From: Sambucus nigra
Lineage: Eukaryota > Streptophyta > Magnoliopsida > Dipsacales > Adoxaceae
DNA: 64,000 nt
Reading direction: 5' to 3'
Assembly (NCBI GenBank): GCA_949130495.1
Contig: OX422215.1
Coordinates: 524,453,755-524,517,754, forward strand
Shown here: piece after piece, positions 1 through 12,128 of the stretch
How the letters are laid out: every line of letters begins with the position of its first letter
Numbering within the stretch: the stretch's first letter is position 1
Made by a program: the position numbers and the translations under genes
Notes under the pieces: generated by a model
Told to the model about the DNA's origin: nothing
The model's input: the letters and a program-made list of their open reading frames with translations, nothing else
The model's database searches: none

Positions 1-1439
1 TGAATCTATGCAAGTAACCGTGCTCTTCGCAGTGTCTAACAACCCTATAGTGCGTGCAAATCTCATGGAAATAAAACAGTGTGTGGCTCTCGTATTAAAT
101 AAAATACGCCCCATAGTCCCCTGAATCGAAAACATACCCTCAATAGAGGGTGGATCATATGGGACTGCGACTTGCTGGAGCTGATAAACTCGCCCGTATT
201 GAAATTGTCCCTGCTGGACTGGGACTGCTGGGATGGGTGGTAAAGCTGGCATCTGCGGTGGTGCTGGGAGGGCGACGGGAAACATAAATCTCTAGGGCTC
301 GTGTCGAGCACCCTACTGCTGCTGCTGAGGGGCCCTGCCCCTTTTATCACATTCCTGGCATTTGTGGCCAATTTTACCACAAATAAAACATTTCCCCGCA
401 AAGTTTCCCCCTCTCTGACCCTGCTGCCCACGGCCCTGATGACCGTTGCCATTCCTCCCCTGACCATGCTGGCCTTGCTGAAACTGCTGCTATTGGCCAT
501 GCTAGACGTGCTGACTCTAATGGTCGTGCTGACCCTGCTGGCCATGACGAAAACCTCCCTGGCCATTTCTGAAACCTCCAGATCAAAATCTCTTATAATC
601 CCCCTGTTGGGAACTCTAATCACTCTGCTTGTGCTGACCCTGAGCTGATTGTGCCCTACTGGCACCATTTCCTCAGTCTTTCCTTGATGGATGGACTCTC
701 CTGATCGCTTACCCTCTAACAAGTGGAAGCGGTGGTCCTGGCAGTGAAGCAGTGCTACGTTAACCACATCAGAATAAGTGGCCAATGAGAGATTTCCTAG
801 CAAGTGCTGACGGATCCTCCAAGTCAACCCATCCATGAATTTCTGTATCTTCTTCTCTTCAGTCGAAATCTCATTGGGAACGATGTTCAGAAGATTGGTG
901 AACTCGGCTTCATATTCTGCCATTATCCTCCCCTCCTGCTTGAGGTTCATCAACTTCCTCCTCATTTCGATATGAACTGCTGAGGGAAAGTACTTGCGGT
1001 CAAACCGCACCCAGAACTCCTGAATGGTAAGAATATCTCTCTCCTCCGCGGTGGTAATGGACTCCCACCACTGCAACACTAACCCTACCAGCTTAAAAGT
1101 AGCTAGTATATATCTCTGTACATCCATACACTCGTACATCCTTAAGTGCCTTTGGATGTCCTTCTTCCACTGACTGGACACAACGACGTCGGAGCTACCT
1201 ACAAACTCCGGAGGGTGTACCTTTTGAAAGGAATCACAAACACGTTCCCAAGCATGCGGGAATGCATGAACCTAGACCGGGGCTACCACCGACGCCTGAG
1301 GTGGTGCCTACTGCACAACTGCTAAAGCGGCATTTATCGCTTGGGCTACAATGGCGGTAACCTCTGCGATGTTCATGGAACCCTGAACTGGTGCAGGCTG
1401 AGTATCCCCGGGAACTCTCTGTGCACGTCGTGGAGGCAT
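1..1439 (-). pseudogene. Ty3/gypsy gag-protease, broken, 5' part of element
   Basis: This is the capsid-nucleocapsid and protease start of a Ty3/gypsy retrotransposon; the rest lies beyond the window start. The ATG at 1439 opens a typical plant gypsy gag N-terminus (MPPRRAQ), followed by a retrotransposon gag domain at about 1210-720 (QWWES, then a WVRFDRKYFP-like stretch and EYEAEFTNL). Two in-frame TAG codons sit at 1308-1310 and 1272-1274. A frameshift near 600-560 moves the reading frame to the Q/G/H-rich linker, the CCHC zinc knuckle (349-390, CX2CX4HX4C intact) and the protease start at about 123-1. The linker has further TAG codons where CAG (Gln) is expected. The protease active site, normally D-S/T-G, reads N-T-R, so the catalytic Asp is lost. 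The element is clearly dead. Family assignment is strong; the lineage (chromovirus-like) is inferred. Confidence 0.85.
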
Positions 1440-1535
1440 CTGAAATGAGAGAAAAGTCTTATAAGTTCACAATTATTATCTTAAAATATCTGAAGAGCGA
1501 AAGATACACAAAAGAGTACAATAATCCTAAAATAT

Positions 1536-1552
1536 AGGGCTCTATATCAAAA
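1536..1552 (-). other. Probable primer binding site of the gypsy element
   Basis: On the minus strand TTGATATAGAGCCC resembles the usual plant gypsy site TTGGTATCAGAGCC, complementary to initiator tRNA-Met. It lies about 100 bp upstream of the gag start and next to the inferred LTR end, which fits its role as the primer site for minus-strand DNA synthesis. Three mismatches make the call moderate. Confidence 0.5.
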
Positions 1553-4500
1553 AACGCTACGTGGAAACATAACAAGCCGTACAGATTAACATGCAACCAA
1601 TTAAATTGTGAAATAATGATACCACAGTCACATCACAGTCATAGTAGAATAATAATTAAATAAAATGAATCTGGAGGGACACCCCTCCGAACAATCCGAA
1701 TACTGAATAAAACAAAATACAAAGTCTGAATAACTAATTAATTAAATCCAAAACTAATATAGAACTGAGTAAAAAGCTGTCTCTAAAAGAAAAGGGGCGA
1801 CATGCCCTAACAAGTGAATAAGTCTGAAATGGAATCAATATAGAATGTGGAGGCGTCTATCATCAAGATCATGTAACTTCCACAGCAGCTACAACACATC
1901 ACTGAAATGGAACTCCTAAGCTTGGCATCCCTGTGGATGGGCACCTAAAAGGTTTTTCAAGAAAATAGATTTGAAAGAAAACGGTTCAGAGCCCGATGTG
2001 AAAAAAGATTAAAAATATAGCAAGTGTTTAATTGCATTAAACAATTAATATAAAGTACATGTTAGTTCCGTGCTCTCACTTGAGTTTCTCACCTCTCAAC
2101 TAATGTGCACGCTTAACGTATATCCATAATCCATCCTAGTTATGCCGCTAACTAACTAATCTATACTGCAACCCGTCCTCACATGATAATATAGGGGTTT
2201 GTTCAAAACATTCCAATCTAACTTATGTGAATCTACCTTTTCATTTATCAGATTAATCTATATTAAATCATATAGGAAATTATCAATTTTAACTTTACTC
2301 AAAGTGTCGCAACTATTCACACACATTAATAAGAACATTCACCCATATTAACAAGGCGTCGGTTATCATCACCAATATATAAATTTCAACATAATATTAT
2401 ACTTGGGGCACTCTAGGCTAAGCTGTGGTGCACACATACTCTGCTATCGAATCGCGGTACATCACGTACATAAGGACTACGTATTCCGAATCTCTCAGGA
2501 ACCGTTTTAATAAGAAAAATCACAAATATTGGAGGCGAACATAGTTCACATACCCATGGGTCACGCACATACCTACGCTCCCATGGTCAGCTGACTTTTA
2601 ACTCACAAATAAGTCATTCACAGCCCTATGTCCTTAAGGTACCAATCTAAATCCCCTCGTAGGCACACAAAGATTAGATGGCCCTGTTTGTAAGCCGACC
2701 TCCCATGATACCAAGTATGGTAGGTATGTTATACACATATAAGTCCATATACTAAGAATTCACACATCTAAGATATCTTATAATATTAATACAGGTATAT
2801 TCTACATCCCTATACCGTTATTCCAATTTGTACATTTTTAAGTCTCTGAATAATATACAATATAGGCCGCCGACACATCTCACGTCATAATTCCAAGTAC
2901 TTATAACCTAACCCGTAAAGGTTACCAAGTCTCTTATTATTCCCACATTTAAATCCACTATTCTTAAGGTCCTCATTTCTGCCACTAACCTTATATTATC
3001 CACTATTGAAAATTTAATCATTTAATCTCAACTCTAATAGTATCTCAATCGACGAGCGTTATTAGGTTTTATATAATTCACAAAATTGAATCCTAATTAT
3101 ACTCCGGTCTCACAAACATACCTACTGGTCTTCCTCAAGTCTAAGAATGTTCATAAAGTTCCCAACAATAATTCTATAGGGTCGAAATTATTAAAATTCA
3201 ACAAAGGGAAAAATATAACCAATTCTGGGAAGGTGGATCGATCGACCTTGAATGCCGATCGATCGACGGTCGTCGATCGATCGACTTATGGATGTCGATC
3301 GATCGATCGCACCAGATGGGCTACGGACTGCTTCATTCTTTTAGTCCAAAATTCGTCCCAAAACTTCATTACAAGGTATGAAATTCTAATCTAATGTTAT
3401 AGGATCATCATACAACCAAAATACATTATTTTTAACGTTCCAAAACCTTTTAATCATCAATCATTGGCCTTATATGGATTAAAACTTCAATAAAAACCCT
3501 AGTTTTCTATTTTCTTCTAGAACAATGATAATTATCCTCTTTAATCCGTTTTTAAATCATCAAAAGTTATGTTTTTGGGTACTGAATTCGTCCAGAACAA
3601 TTCTACATGTCCTAACCAAGGTTTTGAGTTGTACATCAAATTCATTGGGTTTTCATCAAATCTTTCCAGACAATTATTAATTTCTACACTAAACATGGAG
3701 GAAATATCCAATTTTGGGAAGGTCGATCGATCGACCTTGAATGTCGATCGATCGATCGACCTATGGATATTGATCGATCGATCGCACCAGATGGACTATG
3801 GACTGCTTCGTTCTTTTATTCCAAAATTCGTCCCAAAACTTCATTACAAGGTTTGAAATTCTAATCTAATGATATATAGGAACATCATACAACCCAAATA
3901 CATCATTGTTAACATTCTAAAACCTTTTAATCATCAATCATTGGCCTTATACGGATTAAAACTTCAATAAAAACCCTAGTTTTCTATTTTCTTCAAGAAC
4001 AATGAGAATTCTCATCTTTAATCCGTTTTTAAATCATCAAAAGTTATGTTTTTGGGTACTGAATTCGTCCAGAACAATTCTACATGTAATTCCAACCCAA
4101 GGTTTTGAGTTGTACATCAAATTCATTGGGTTCATCAAATATTTCAAGACAATTATTAATTTCTACACTAAACATGGAGGAAATATTCATTGAAACTAAT
4201 GAAACCAAATCACTTGCCTTAAGTTTGATGTTCTAATTCGTTGTTGGTGTTCAAGGGTTGATTCTCTCTTCTTTCCGGTCACAATTTCCGTCCAAAATGG
4301 TGGTGGTGGGTGGTGGTTTTGGTTTGGAAACCCTTTTGCAACTTCCCTCTAACTCACGTAGCCCACTCTCCTATTTTTTTGTGATAATGGACCTAATGGA
4401 TTTTCTAATAATATATAAAATTCGTGGGTCTTAATTCCTTAATTTTTAAAATTACCAAAATACCCTTTCGGATTGCCGGTTTGGCCTAAAAATGCCCCAG

Positions 4501-4873
4501 GACCCAAACTAAACCCCCGGCTAGTGTTTTCTGACTATCTTGACCCTTCCGGACACGTTGGCGCACTCAAAATGACCATACGAATGATAAAATTATAATT
4601 TACTTTTTAGATCTAATTAAATTTATTTCTAACACGACTGACACGCGCATCACAACTTAATTTCCCGAATTATCGTATTTATAACTCTTGACAATTTTGA
4701 TACTTTCAATACTCATATATTACCATATATACTCAGTCATATATAATATCATATCATAATCGAATACCAACTCACGTCTCTCTAGTATTTTAATCCGGAT
4801 TAATTTCCAATTAATTCTCATATAATTCAATTAATACATTAAATAAAAATCAATAAAATTACGGGGTGTTTAG
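1553..4873 (-). mobile_element. 5' LTR of the gypsy element (about 3.3 kb)
   Basis: The minus-strand LTR begins near 4873 with a CTAAACACCCCG-type end, the counterpart of the TGTAACACCCC start common in plant gypsy LTRs, and ends at the primer site near 1553. It is homologous along much of its length to the plus-strand solo LTR at 53485-56425. Shared blocks include the 'TCGATAGCAGAGTATG' stretch (here around 2440) and the region around 1850-1960. It contains an internal tandem duplication (3180-4200). Ends are approximate because the first two bases have diverged and no second LTR is in the window. No gene is present in it. Confidence 0.7.
3180..4200. repeat. About 475-490-bp tandem duplication with GATCGATC clusters inside the LTR
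   Basis: Two head-to-tail copies are visible, with a partial third start. Landmarks recur at 3361 and 3836 (AAACTTCATTACAAGG) and at 3221 and 3710 (AATTNTGGGAAGGT). Each copy holds a cluster of palindromic CGATCGATCG words (3236-3313 and 3724-3786) separated by short linkers. The third partial copy lacks the cluster. Short ORFs here are by-products of the duplication. Confidence 0.85.
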
Positions 4874-5005
4874 TACTTAATTTTTAAATCTTGTTGTATC
4901 AAACCAAATGATTTCTTAATGCATGTATTAAGGATTGTGGTTGTTTATTTTTTAAGTTTATCTTATTACTTTACAACTCATTACATGTGATAAATAAGGA
5001 GTAAC

Positions 5006-5018
5006 AATAATAATAATA

Positions 5019-5104
<86 letters not shown>
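5006..5104. repeat. (AAT)n/(ATT)n microsatellite
   Basis: About five AAT units run directly into roughly 28 ATT units, forming a short inverted repeat at the junction. It sits between the gypsy LTR and the hAT relic. The flanks 4874-5005 and 5105-5570 show nothing I recognise. Confidence 0.95.
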
Positions 5105-5574
5105 GAGGTATAGACCTACTTAAAGGTCATGACCTAGTAAGATTTCCTTATTTAATATTATTTAAACCGTATTCGCGTGAGGTTAAGAGAATTAATGCCC
5201 AACCTAATAGGGCATAGCGCGGACATTACAATAGGCTGCTATAAATTAATCCTAGATAATTATGCACACCTTGTGGTTGTCCCAATCTTAATAATTCTTG
5301 TAGTTAAGGTAAGGATTATTTTGGTTATGTACAACACTTATATAATGCATTTTTTTACAAAACGGTGGTACGTTTTCAATGATTTTATTGGAAAAGTCCT
5401 TACCCTTAAAACAATATCTCAAACATATTGAGAAAGTCATAATATAAGCAATTAGATTCCAAATGAGACAAATTAGAAATGGCTTAATTAACTGAGAGAC
5501 TACTCCTCAAATTGATGAAAACATAAAACTACTTGTGATAACTTACTTAAATATGCTTTTGGTATTTTTGAATT

Positions 5575-6420
5575 TATTTTGGTATGGTTATTAAATATAA
5601 TGTATGGAATGAGGTCAATAAAGTTAGAAAACTTTTACAAATATATGATATGGATATTTATGTTACTTTTAATATTTTAAAATAATTTATTTCTTATTTT
5701 GTAAATGAAAGAGAAAAAATATTTGAGTTCTCCAAGATTGAAGCTAAAAATATAGCTAAAGATATGGAAAATAAACATGTATTTCATGAAAAACATAATA
5801 TTTATCGAAAAACTTTTTGATGAGAAATCTAGTGATGGAGTTAGACAGTCACATAAAGAATCATTTAGAGTTAGTTACTTCTTACATGTAACAGATCACA
5901 CTCGTATGTCACTTAGAACTAGATTTGAACATTTTAAAAAATATGAGGATACTTTGGGATTTTTATTTGATTTGAAAAAATTAAAATCTTTAGATGATGA
6001 TAGTTTAAAGAGTTATTGTGTTAAGTTACATGTTTTTTAACACATGAAAAGAGTTGTGATGTTAGTGTAAATGAATTATTTTTAGAATTGCATATTTTAA
6101 AATGGTGTTACAAAAAGAAATTAAAAAAACAATTGAGTTGTTAGATTATATTAAAAGAATATTTTTTTTCTCCACATGCATGGATTGTTTATTGAATCAT
6201 TTTTATAATACGTGCTATGGTTAGCTCGGTCGAATGAAGTTTTTCAAAGTTGAAAATAATAAAATCTAACATTCATTTTACCTTGTCACAGGAAAGATTA
6301 AATGGATTAGCTATGTTATCAATTGGAAAAGACTTGTTAAGAAAAATAAATTTTTGACGACTTAATTGATTATTTTTCACCAAATAATGTGAGAAGAACA
6401 CATTTTATTTAATTTACATG
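5575..6420 (+). pseudogene. Relic of a hAT transposase (ZMYM1 / TTF-type zinc finger family)
   Basis: Fragments in all three forward frames line up in order with the C-terminal half of plant hAT transposases annotated as zinc finger MYM-type 1-like. They are a segment ending YVTFNILK; FEFSKIEAKNIAKDM...VFHEK; FRVSYFL...RFEHFKKYE...GFLFDLKKLKSLDDDSLKSYC (5860-6030); a stretch with KEIKKTIELLDYIKR; and the C-terminal dimerisation region FSKLKIIKSNI...SQERLNGLAMLSIGKDLL (about 6236-6350). The longest open piece is 5777-6040. Several frameshifts and stops separate the pieces, so no protein is made. The family normally cuts and pastes DNA with 8-bp target duplications. I could not find the ends of the element. 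Confidence 0.75.
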
Positions 6421-7739
6421 ATTTTTTAAAATAAGTATAGGGGCCTCTCTCTGATCATTCACGTAAGACTCTAAAAAAGTCAGGGTCAGGTTATATCAAC
6501 TGAATTTTCACATTTATCTATAGGGCAGCAGCGTCGATCTTCCTCACATAAATACATTGAATTGAAATGCAGAGGTGCAGAGATATTCATTAGAGGAAAA
6601 ATGTACACGAGACAAAAAAAGAATAGGTGATTTCAAAGGAAGACATATCATCCTCGATAATTGTAAAAGGAGCAAAAATATTAGCATGTGAGGATAAGAC
6701 GTGTAATTAGGCAAGATAAAGATTGAATAGAAATTTATTATGGCCACTTATAGAAAATGAAAGAAAATGTAGAATAACTAAGGGTTGAGTGAATAAGGCA
6801 CACATGAAAACCACAGATGAAAAGAGACAATTTTTTTTATATACTATCGATATTTGATATTGGTACAATATGTTTCAGGAGTTCTTGTATAACTCTTCTC
6901 AACAATAACCTCACTCACATTGGAAACCTTCACCTCACCCCATCATTTTTTATCAAATACATGCAATTTACCCCTAAGTGGGGTGAGTTTCTCAATTGTA
7001 ATCTCAAAAAAAGTTGAGTCAATATTTTAATTTTGTCAATTTCTCACTCATTCAAGGAAATTTTTTAAACAATTAACTAGTTTGATTATAAATTATATAG
7101 GGTGGGGGAATTATCCGATTGCATGAGTATTATCTGAACAACCCAAATAACTCGGGTCAGATAACTACTAGCCCGACACGATTGGATAAATATCACATCT
7201 CAAGATAACAACAAAGAATATTTTTACAAACGAGGAACTCAGAGTAAGACCGGTACCATCAAATCGTGACTCCATCAATAAGTTCCAAAGTATTTCACGG
7301 GATCATCTCTTCTTTCCCTATAAATGTTGCCTTTACCCTAAAAAATGGGTCATGTAATTGTTATTATAAAAAAAAGTAATAAGAAAGGAGAAACATCCCG
7401 TGAACGTAGGCCATTGTCGGAGCACATAAATACTTGTGTCGCGTAATCGTCTGACTTGTTTCATTATGTTTGGTTCTAAATTTTTGGTATCACTCATTGT
7501 GGGATTTTTGCACCTACATATGGTGTTTCCATATCACATTAATTTTCAAAATTTGATGTCATTTCAAATACATATATCCGTTAAAAAATTGATATATCCA
7601 ATTGAAAAAAATATCAAGGTAAAATTCATGAAATCACAAGTAAACTATTGAGGTACTTTTTTCTTTATTTACTTAAGACACTTTATTAAATCAATATATT
7701 AGTTAAATAAAAAACTTTATTGAACCATTTTTTATTCTT
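6421..7739. other. Unassigned AT-rich sequence
   Basis: No recognisable coding or repeat structure. Short ORFs in this interval have no family-like motifs and are treated as chance. Confidence 0.5.
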
Positions 7740-8395
7740 AAAGAAATAAAAAATAGTTTTTCTTTCAAACAAGAATTTGTTTTTCTCTTGTTCATTACAA
7801 TTTTTATTTATTATAGATAGCGAAAAAAATATGTTTTTTTTTGCTCTCTTTTCATCATAGTTTTTATTAATTTAAAAAAAGGTACAAAAATATTTTGTTC
7901 TTTTTCTCTTCTCTTTTTTAGTCATTAAGAGAAACAATCAATTATTTTTATATTCTCTTTGTTGTTCTAGTTTTCATATAATTTTTTTGTTCGTTTTTAT
8001 CCTAATTTTTTTATATTCCAGTTTTTATTTATTAAAAAAACTAAAAACTATTTTTGTCTCTTTTCCTTTTAGTTTTTATTTATTAAAAGGACAATTTCTA
8101 TTCGTTCTTTCCTTCGTCCCTATTTGTATTATTTTTTTCTTTTCTTTTTCCTTTAGTTTTTATATAATAAAAAATAATTTTTTGTTCTCATTTTTGTCCT
8201 ATTCTATATATATGTATAAGGAAAAAATTTGTTTTCTTTTTGCTCTTTTTTCATCCCAGTTTTTATTTATTAAAAAAATAAAAACTATTTCTTTTGTTCT
8301 CTTTTTTGTCCTCGTTTCGATTTATTTAAAAAACAAATTACTTTTTTCCTCTATTTCATTCTATTTTTTTATTAAAAATAATAAAAATTAATTGT
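7740..8395. repeat. Degenerate T-rich minisatellite-like tract
   Basis: A theme of roughly 60-70 bp recurs with many changes: a T/C-rich run containing TTGTTCTCTTTT, then AGTTTTTATTTATTAAAA, then a short A-rich spacer. About eight to ten copies can be followed. One frame is open across 7987-8391 only because the tract is poor in stop codons in that frame; its translation is low-complexity Phe/Ile/Lys and is not credible as a gene. Confidence 0.6.
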
Positions 8396-8403
8396 AGTAT
8401 TAC

Positions 8404-8421
8404 ATAGACATATGAGTTAGT
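8404..8421 (+). repeat. Target site duplication of the RTE LINE, left copy
   Basis: The 18-bp word ATAGACATATGAGTTAGT occurs here and, without any mismatch, at 11650-11667. It fixes both ends of the RTE insertion between them. Confidence 0.95.
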
Positions 8422-11400
8422 ATCTTCGCCTGTGTCGTGCTTAACTTCTTATTTTTTTACACTGCCGGTTCCAAGCTCGAATAAAGGTGGAGGGTTACGT
8501 TAGGTAGCCGACAGCCAGCGTAAAACTTTGTCAAATCCTTATGAAGATGAATCCTATGAATATATGTGCTAATGCTAGGGCATTCCCCTCAAGTGATGCA
8601 TTGCGTCTGCCATCGGGTGTCTCAAAAAATAGGCAAGGGGCGTTGCGCCTTCCACCGGGTGTCTTGAAAAATAGGCAAGGGGCATCGCATCGGCGCCCGG
8701 ATGCGACTATAAATATGTAAGGGTTCCTGCAACAAGCTGGACGTGTGCGGGTAAAGAAGCTAGGCCAGGATACTAGACTTAGGTTCACGACTTAGAACAT
8801 AGGGATTATGACAGGAAAAGGGATGAAGTTAGTAGATACCATGATAAGAAGAAAAGTTAACATAGCTTGTTTACAAGAAACTAAATGGGTCGGTGAGAAA
8901 GCTAGAGAAATAGAAAATACAGGATTTAAATTATATTATACTGGCAAACATAGAAATGAGAACGAAGTTGGAATAATAGTAGATAAGAACTTTAAAAACG
9001 ATATCGTAACCGTTATTAGAAAAGGTTATAGACTTATACTTGTAAAATTGGTATTACGTGAAAACATAATTAATATTGTTAGTGCTTATGCACCCTAAGT
9101 AGGATTAAATGAGCACACTAAAGTACAATTTTGGGAACAAATGGATGAACTAATTCAAGAAATACCCGTAGGTGAGAAAATCTATATAAGGGGAGATTTT
9201 AATGGCGATGTAGGCGAAGATCGTGTAGGATATGAGATAGTGCATGGAGGATATGGTTTTGGAGATAGGAACGACGAGGGAGAGTTTATCTTAGATTTTG
9301 TGATGGCTTATGATTTTGTACTAGTAAATACATGTTTTAAAAAGAGGCTTGAACACTTAATAACATATGAAAGTGGAACACATAAGAGCCAAATAGATTT
9401 TTTCATTACTAGAAAAGGAGACCAATTAATGTGCAAAGATTGTAAGGTTATCCCGGGAGAGAGATTAACCTCACAACATAGGATAATGGTGTTGGATATA
9501 AATATTAAAAATCAATCACGAGTGCGAAAAGTGAAGACTAACCTACGAACTAGGTGGTGGAACTTAAAAGGAGAGAAATTAGAACTATTTAATGATAAAG
9601 TATTAAATGAAGCAAGATGGAATACTGAAGAAGAGACTAATATAATGTGGAATAAGATGGCCACATGCATTAGGAGAATATCAAAAGAAATTCTTAGAGA
9701 ATCAAAAGGTAATGGGCCACAGTCTAAAAAAACTTGGTGGTGGAATGAAGAAGTACAAAACATAGTAAAAATTAAAAGGGAGTTCTTTAAAACATGGCAA
9801 AAAAATAGAAATGAAGAAAATTTTGAGAAATATAAATGGGCTAAAAAGGAAGTTAAGAAAGTGGTAAGAGATGCTAAGTTAAAAGCACATGATGATCTTT
9901 ATAAAAAAATTAGGAAAACAAGAAGGGAAAAAAAGTATTTCTAACCTTGCTAAACTTAGGGACAAGAAAACAAAAGATTTTAATAACGTTAAGTGTATCA
10001 AAAGTGATGATTCGAGAGTCGTAGTCAGAGATGATGAAATTATGGAAAGATGGAAAAACTTCTTTGAGAGGTTATTAAATGGAGATAATGGGAGTAGATT
10101 AGATATAGAGGAACTTAGGGAGACTCGAGAAAATATATTTTTCCATAGAATTATGACAACAGAGGTTAGGATTTCTTTAAAAAAATATGAAAACAGGGAA
10201 GACTTTAGGACCAGATGGTACCCCTATTTTGGTTTAGAAGTGCTTACGGGAGGATGGAGTATCATGGCTTACAAAATTATTTAATAGAATTTTAATGACT
10301 AATAGGATGCCTGATGAATGGAGAAAAAGTGTTTTAGTTCCTATTTATAAAAATAAAGGGGACATACAAAGTTGTTCAAATTATCGTGGTATTAAGTTAA
10401 TGAGTCATACAATGAAACTTTGGGAGAGAGTGATCGAATATATATTGAGATTGAAGACAATAGTATCTGAAAATCACTTTGGGTTTATGCCTGGGAGGTC
10501 AACAATGGAAGCAATCTATTTATTGAGGAGATTAATGGATGGGTATAGGGAGAAAAAGAAGGATCTTCGTATGATTTTTATAAATTTGGAGAAGGCGTAT
10601 GATAGGGTACCCAGAGATATTATATGGTGGGTTCTACATAAAAGAGGAGTGACTCGCAAATATATTTATGTGATCAAGGATATGTATGATGGTGCGATGA
10701 CTATCGAAAGAACATCAGCCGGAGAAAGTAGTGAATTTTCAATTACGGTAGATCTACACCAAGGATCAGCATTAAGTATTTATCTCTTTGCTCTTGTTAT
10801 GGATGAGTTGACTGGACAAATATACGATGAGGTGCCATGGTGTGTGATATTTGCGAATGATATTGTTTTAGTGGATGAGACTAAGACGGGGATTAATGCT
10901 AGGTTAGAATTGTGGAGAGAAACTTTAGAAACAAGAGGATTTAAAATAAACAGAACTAAAACAAAATATGTGGAGTGCAATTTTAGTAATAATAGGAGGA
11001 CGAATGGAGATGTGGTGAAATCGAAGGGTCAAGATATACCTAAAAATGATCATTTTCGTTATTTAGGATCGATTACCCAAAAAGATGGAGATATTAGTGA
11101 TGATGTTACTCATAGGATTGGAGCAGGCTGGGTTAAGTGGAGAAGTGCTACCGGCGTTTTGTGTGATAGGCATATACCTTTGAAGTTAAAAGAAAATTTT
11201 TATAGAACGGCCATTAGACCCGTCATGTTATATGGGACAGAGTGTTGGGAAACCAAGAAACAAAATGTGTAGAAAATGAGTGTGGCGGAGATGCGAATGC
11301 TAAGATGGATTTGTGGTAAAACTCGAAAGGATAAAATTAAAAATGAACAAATTCGTGAAACCGTAAAAGTAGCTCCTATAGAAGACAATTGAGAGAAAAT

Positions 11401-11649
11401 TGACTTAGATGGTTTGTACACTTCAAGCGTAGACCAATGGATGCTCCTGTAAGGAAGAGTAATTTAGTTAGTATTGATGGTAACATAAGGGGTAGAGGTA
11501 GGCCTAAATTGATTTGGTGGGATATTATAAAAAATGACATGATGTCATGTGGTTTAACCGAAGATATTGCACTAGACAGAATGGAATGGGAAAATAGGAT
11601 TCATGTAGCCAACCCCAAATAATTGAAAAAAGATTTTGTTGAGTTGAGT
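8422..11649 (+). mobile_element. RTE-clade non-LTR retrotransposon, full length, inactive
   Basis: A 3.2-kb LINE bounded by a perfect 18-bp duplication. The leader (8466-8790) has the plant RTE signature (GGAGGGTTACGTTAGG, GCCGACAGCCAGCG) and a 42-bp tandem duplication at 8611-8690. One ORF region follows (apurinic-like endonuclease plus reverse transcriptase). The 3' end is the short TTGTTGAGTTGAGT repeat tail typical of RTE instead of poly(A). Complete ends with an identical duplication argue for fairly recent insertion, yet the ORF is heavily damaged. Confidence 0.93.
8761..11622 (+). pseudogene. RTE endonuclease-reverse transcriptase polyprotein, broken
   Basis: The endonuclease spans about 8770-9530 (NIGIMTGKGMK, ACLQETKWVGEKA, GDFNGDVG, SQIDFFITR, TSQHRIMVLDI). 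It nicks target DNA; the family's Glu, Asp and His positions can be seen. A TAA at 9097-9099 replaces a Gln codon. A linker with WWNEEVQ follows; frameshifts occur near 9925 and 10285. The reverse transcriptase (10295-11272) has SNYRGIKL and GFMPGRSTMEA, but two catalytic aspartates are Asn: INLEKAYDR instead of IDLEKAYDR, and FANDIVL instead of FADDIVL. More stops lie near 11270 and 11390-11420, and the C-terminus (DAPVRKSNL...GRGRPKL...IALDRMEW) ends at 11622. Such proteins are often labelled 'craniofacial development protein 2-like' in plant annotations, which is a misnomer. Identification is firm, activity excluded. Confidence 0.93.
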
Positions 11650-11667
11650 ATAGACATATGAGTTAGT

Positions 11668-12062
11668 GAGAGGGTTTTTTATTTACATGGGGTGAAAATA
11701 ATGATTTTTGAAAAGGGTATTTAAAACATATAAAGTAGGCTGTTGGTTACATATTGGTGGGGCGAGTTGACAAAATATGTGGGTGCAAACAAAAAATTTC
11801 CTATTTTCCTGGCTTCTATTTAGGAAAATATCAATAATCAGATTTAAATTAAAATGCCCCATTATCCATTGATACAAGATTACTTTATATAACCCACATC
11901 GCTTCATAATTAATGAAAGTATGACCCAAATAGTGGGCCCAAGAGATATATGGAATAATAATATGGATTAGAGTTGATATATTCAATGAATAATAGTTAG
12001 ATTCAAACTAATCCAAAAGACTTATCAAATTGAATGGAATTTTCAGATAAGATATTGGTTCT

Positions 12063-12128
<66 letters not shown>

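Noticed and set aside
374..586. Separate 70-residue Trp/Arg/Ala-rich minus-strand frame
   Set aside because: Shadow frame of the gag linker; the true frame there carries the Gln-rich linker and zinc knuckle.
7987..8391. A 134-residue open frame rich in Phe, Leu and Ser
   Set aside because: Product of the T-rich degenerate repeat; no start context or domain.
8531..8788. Minus-strand ORF with a repeated CLFF/FETP segment
   Set aside because: It is antisense to the RTE leader, and the repeat is the 42-bp leader duplication.
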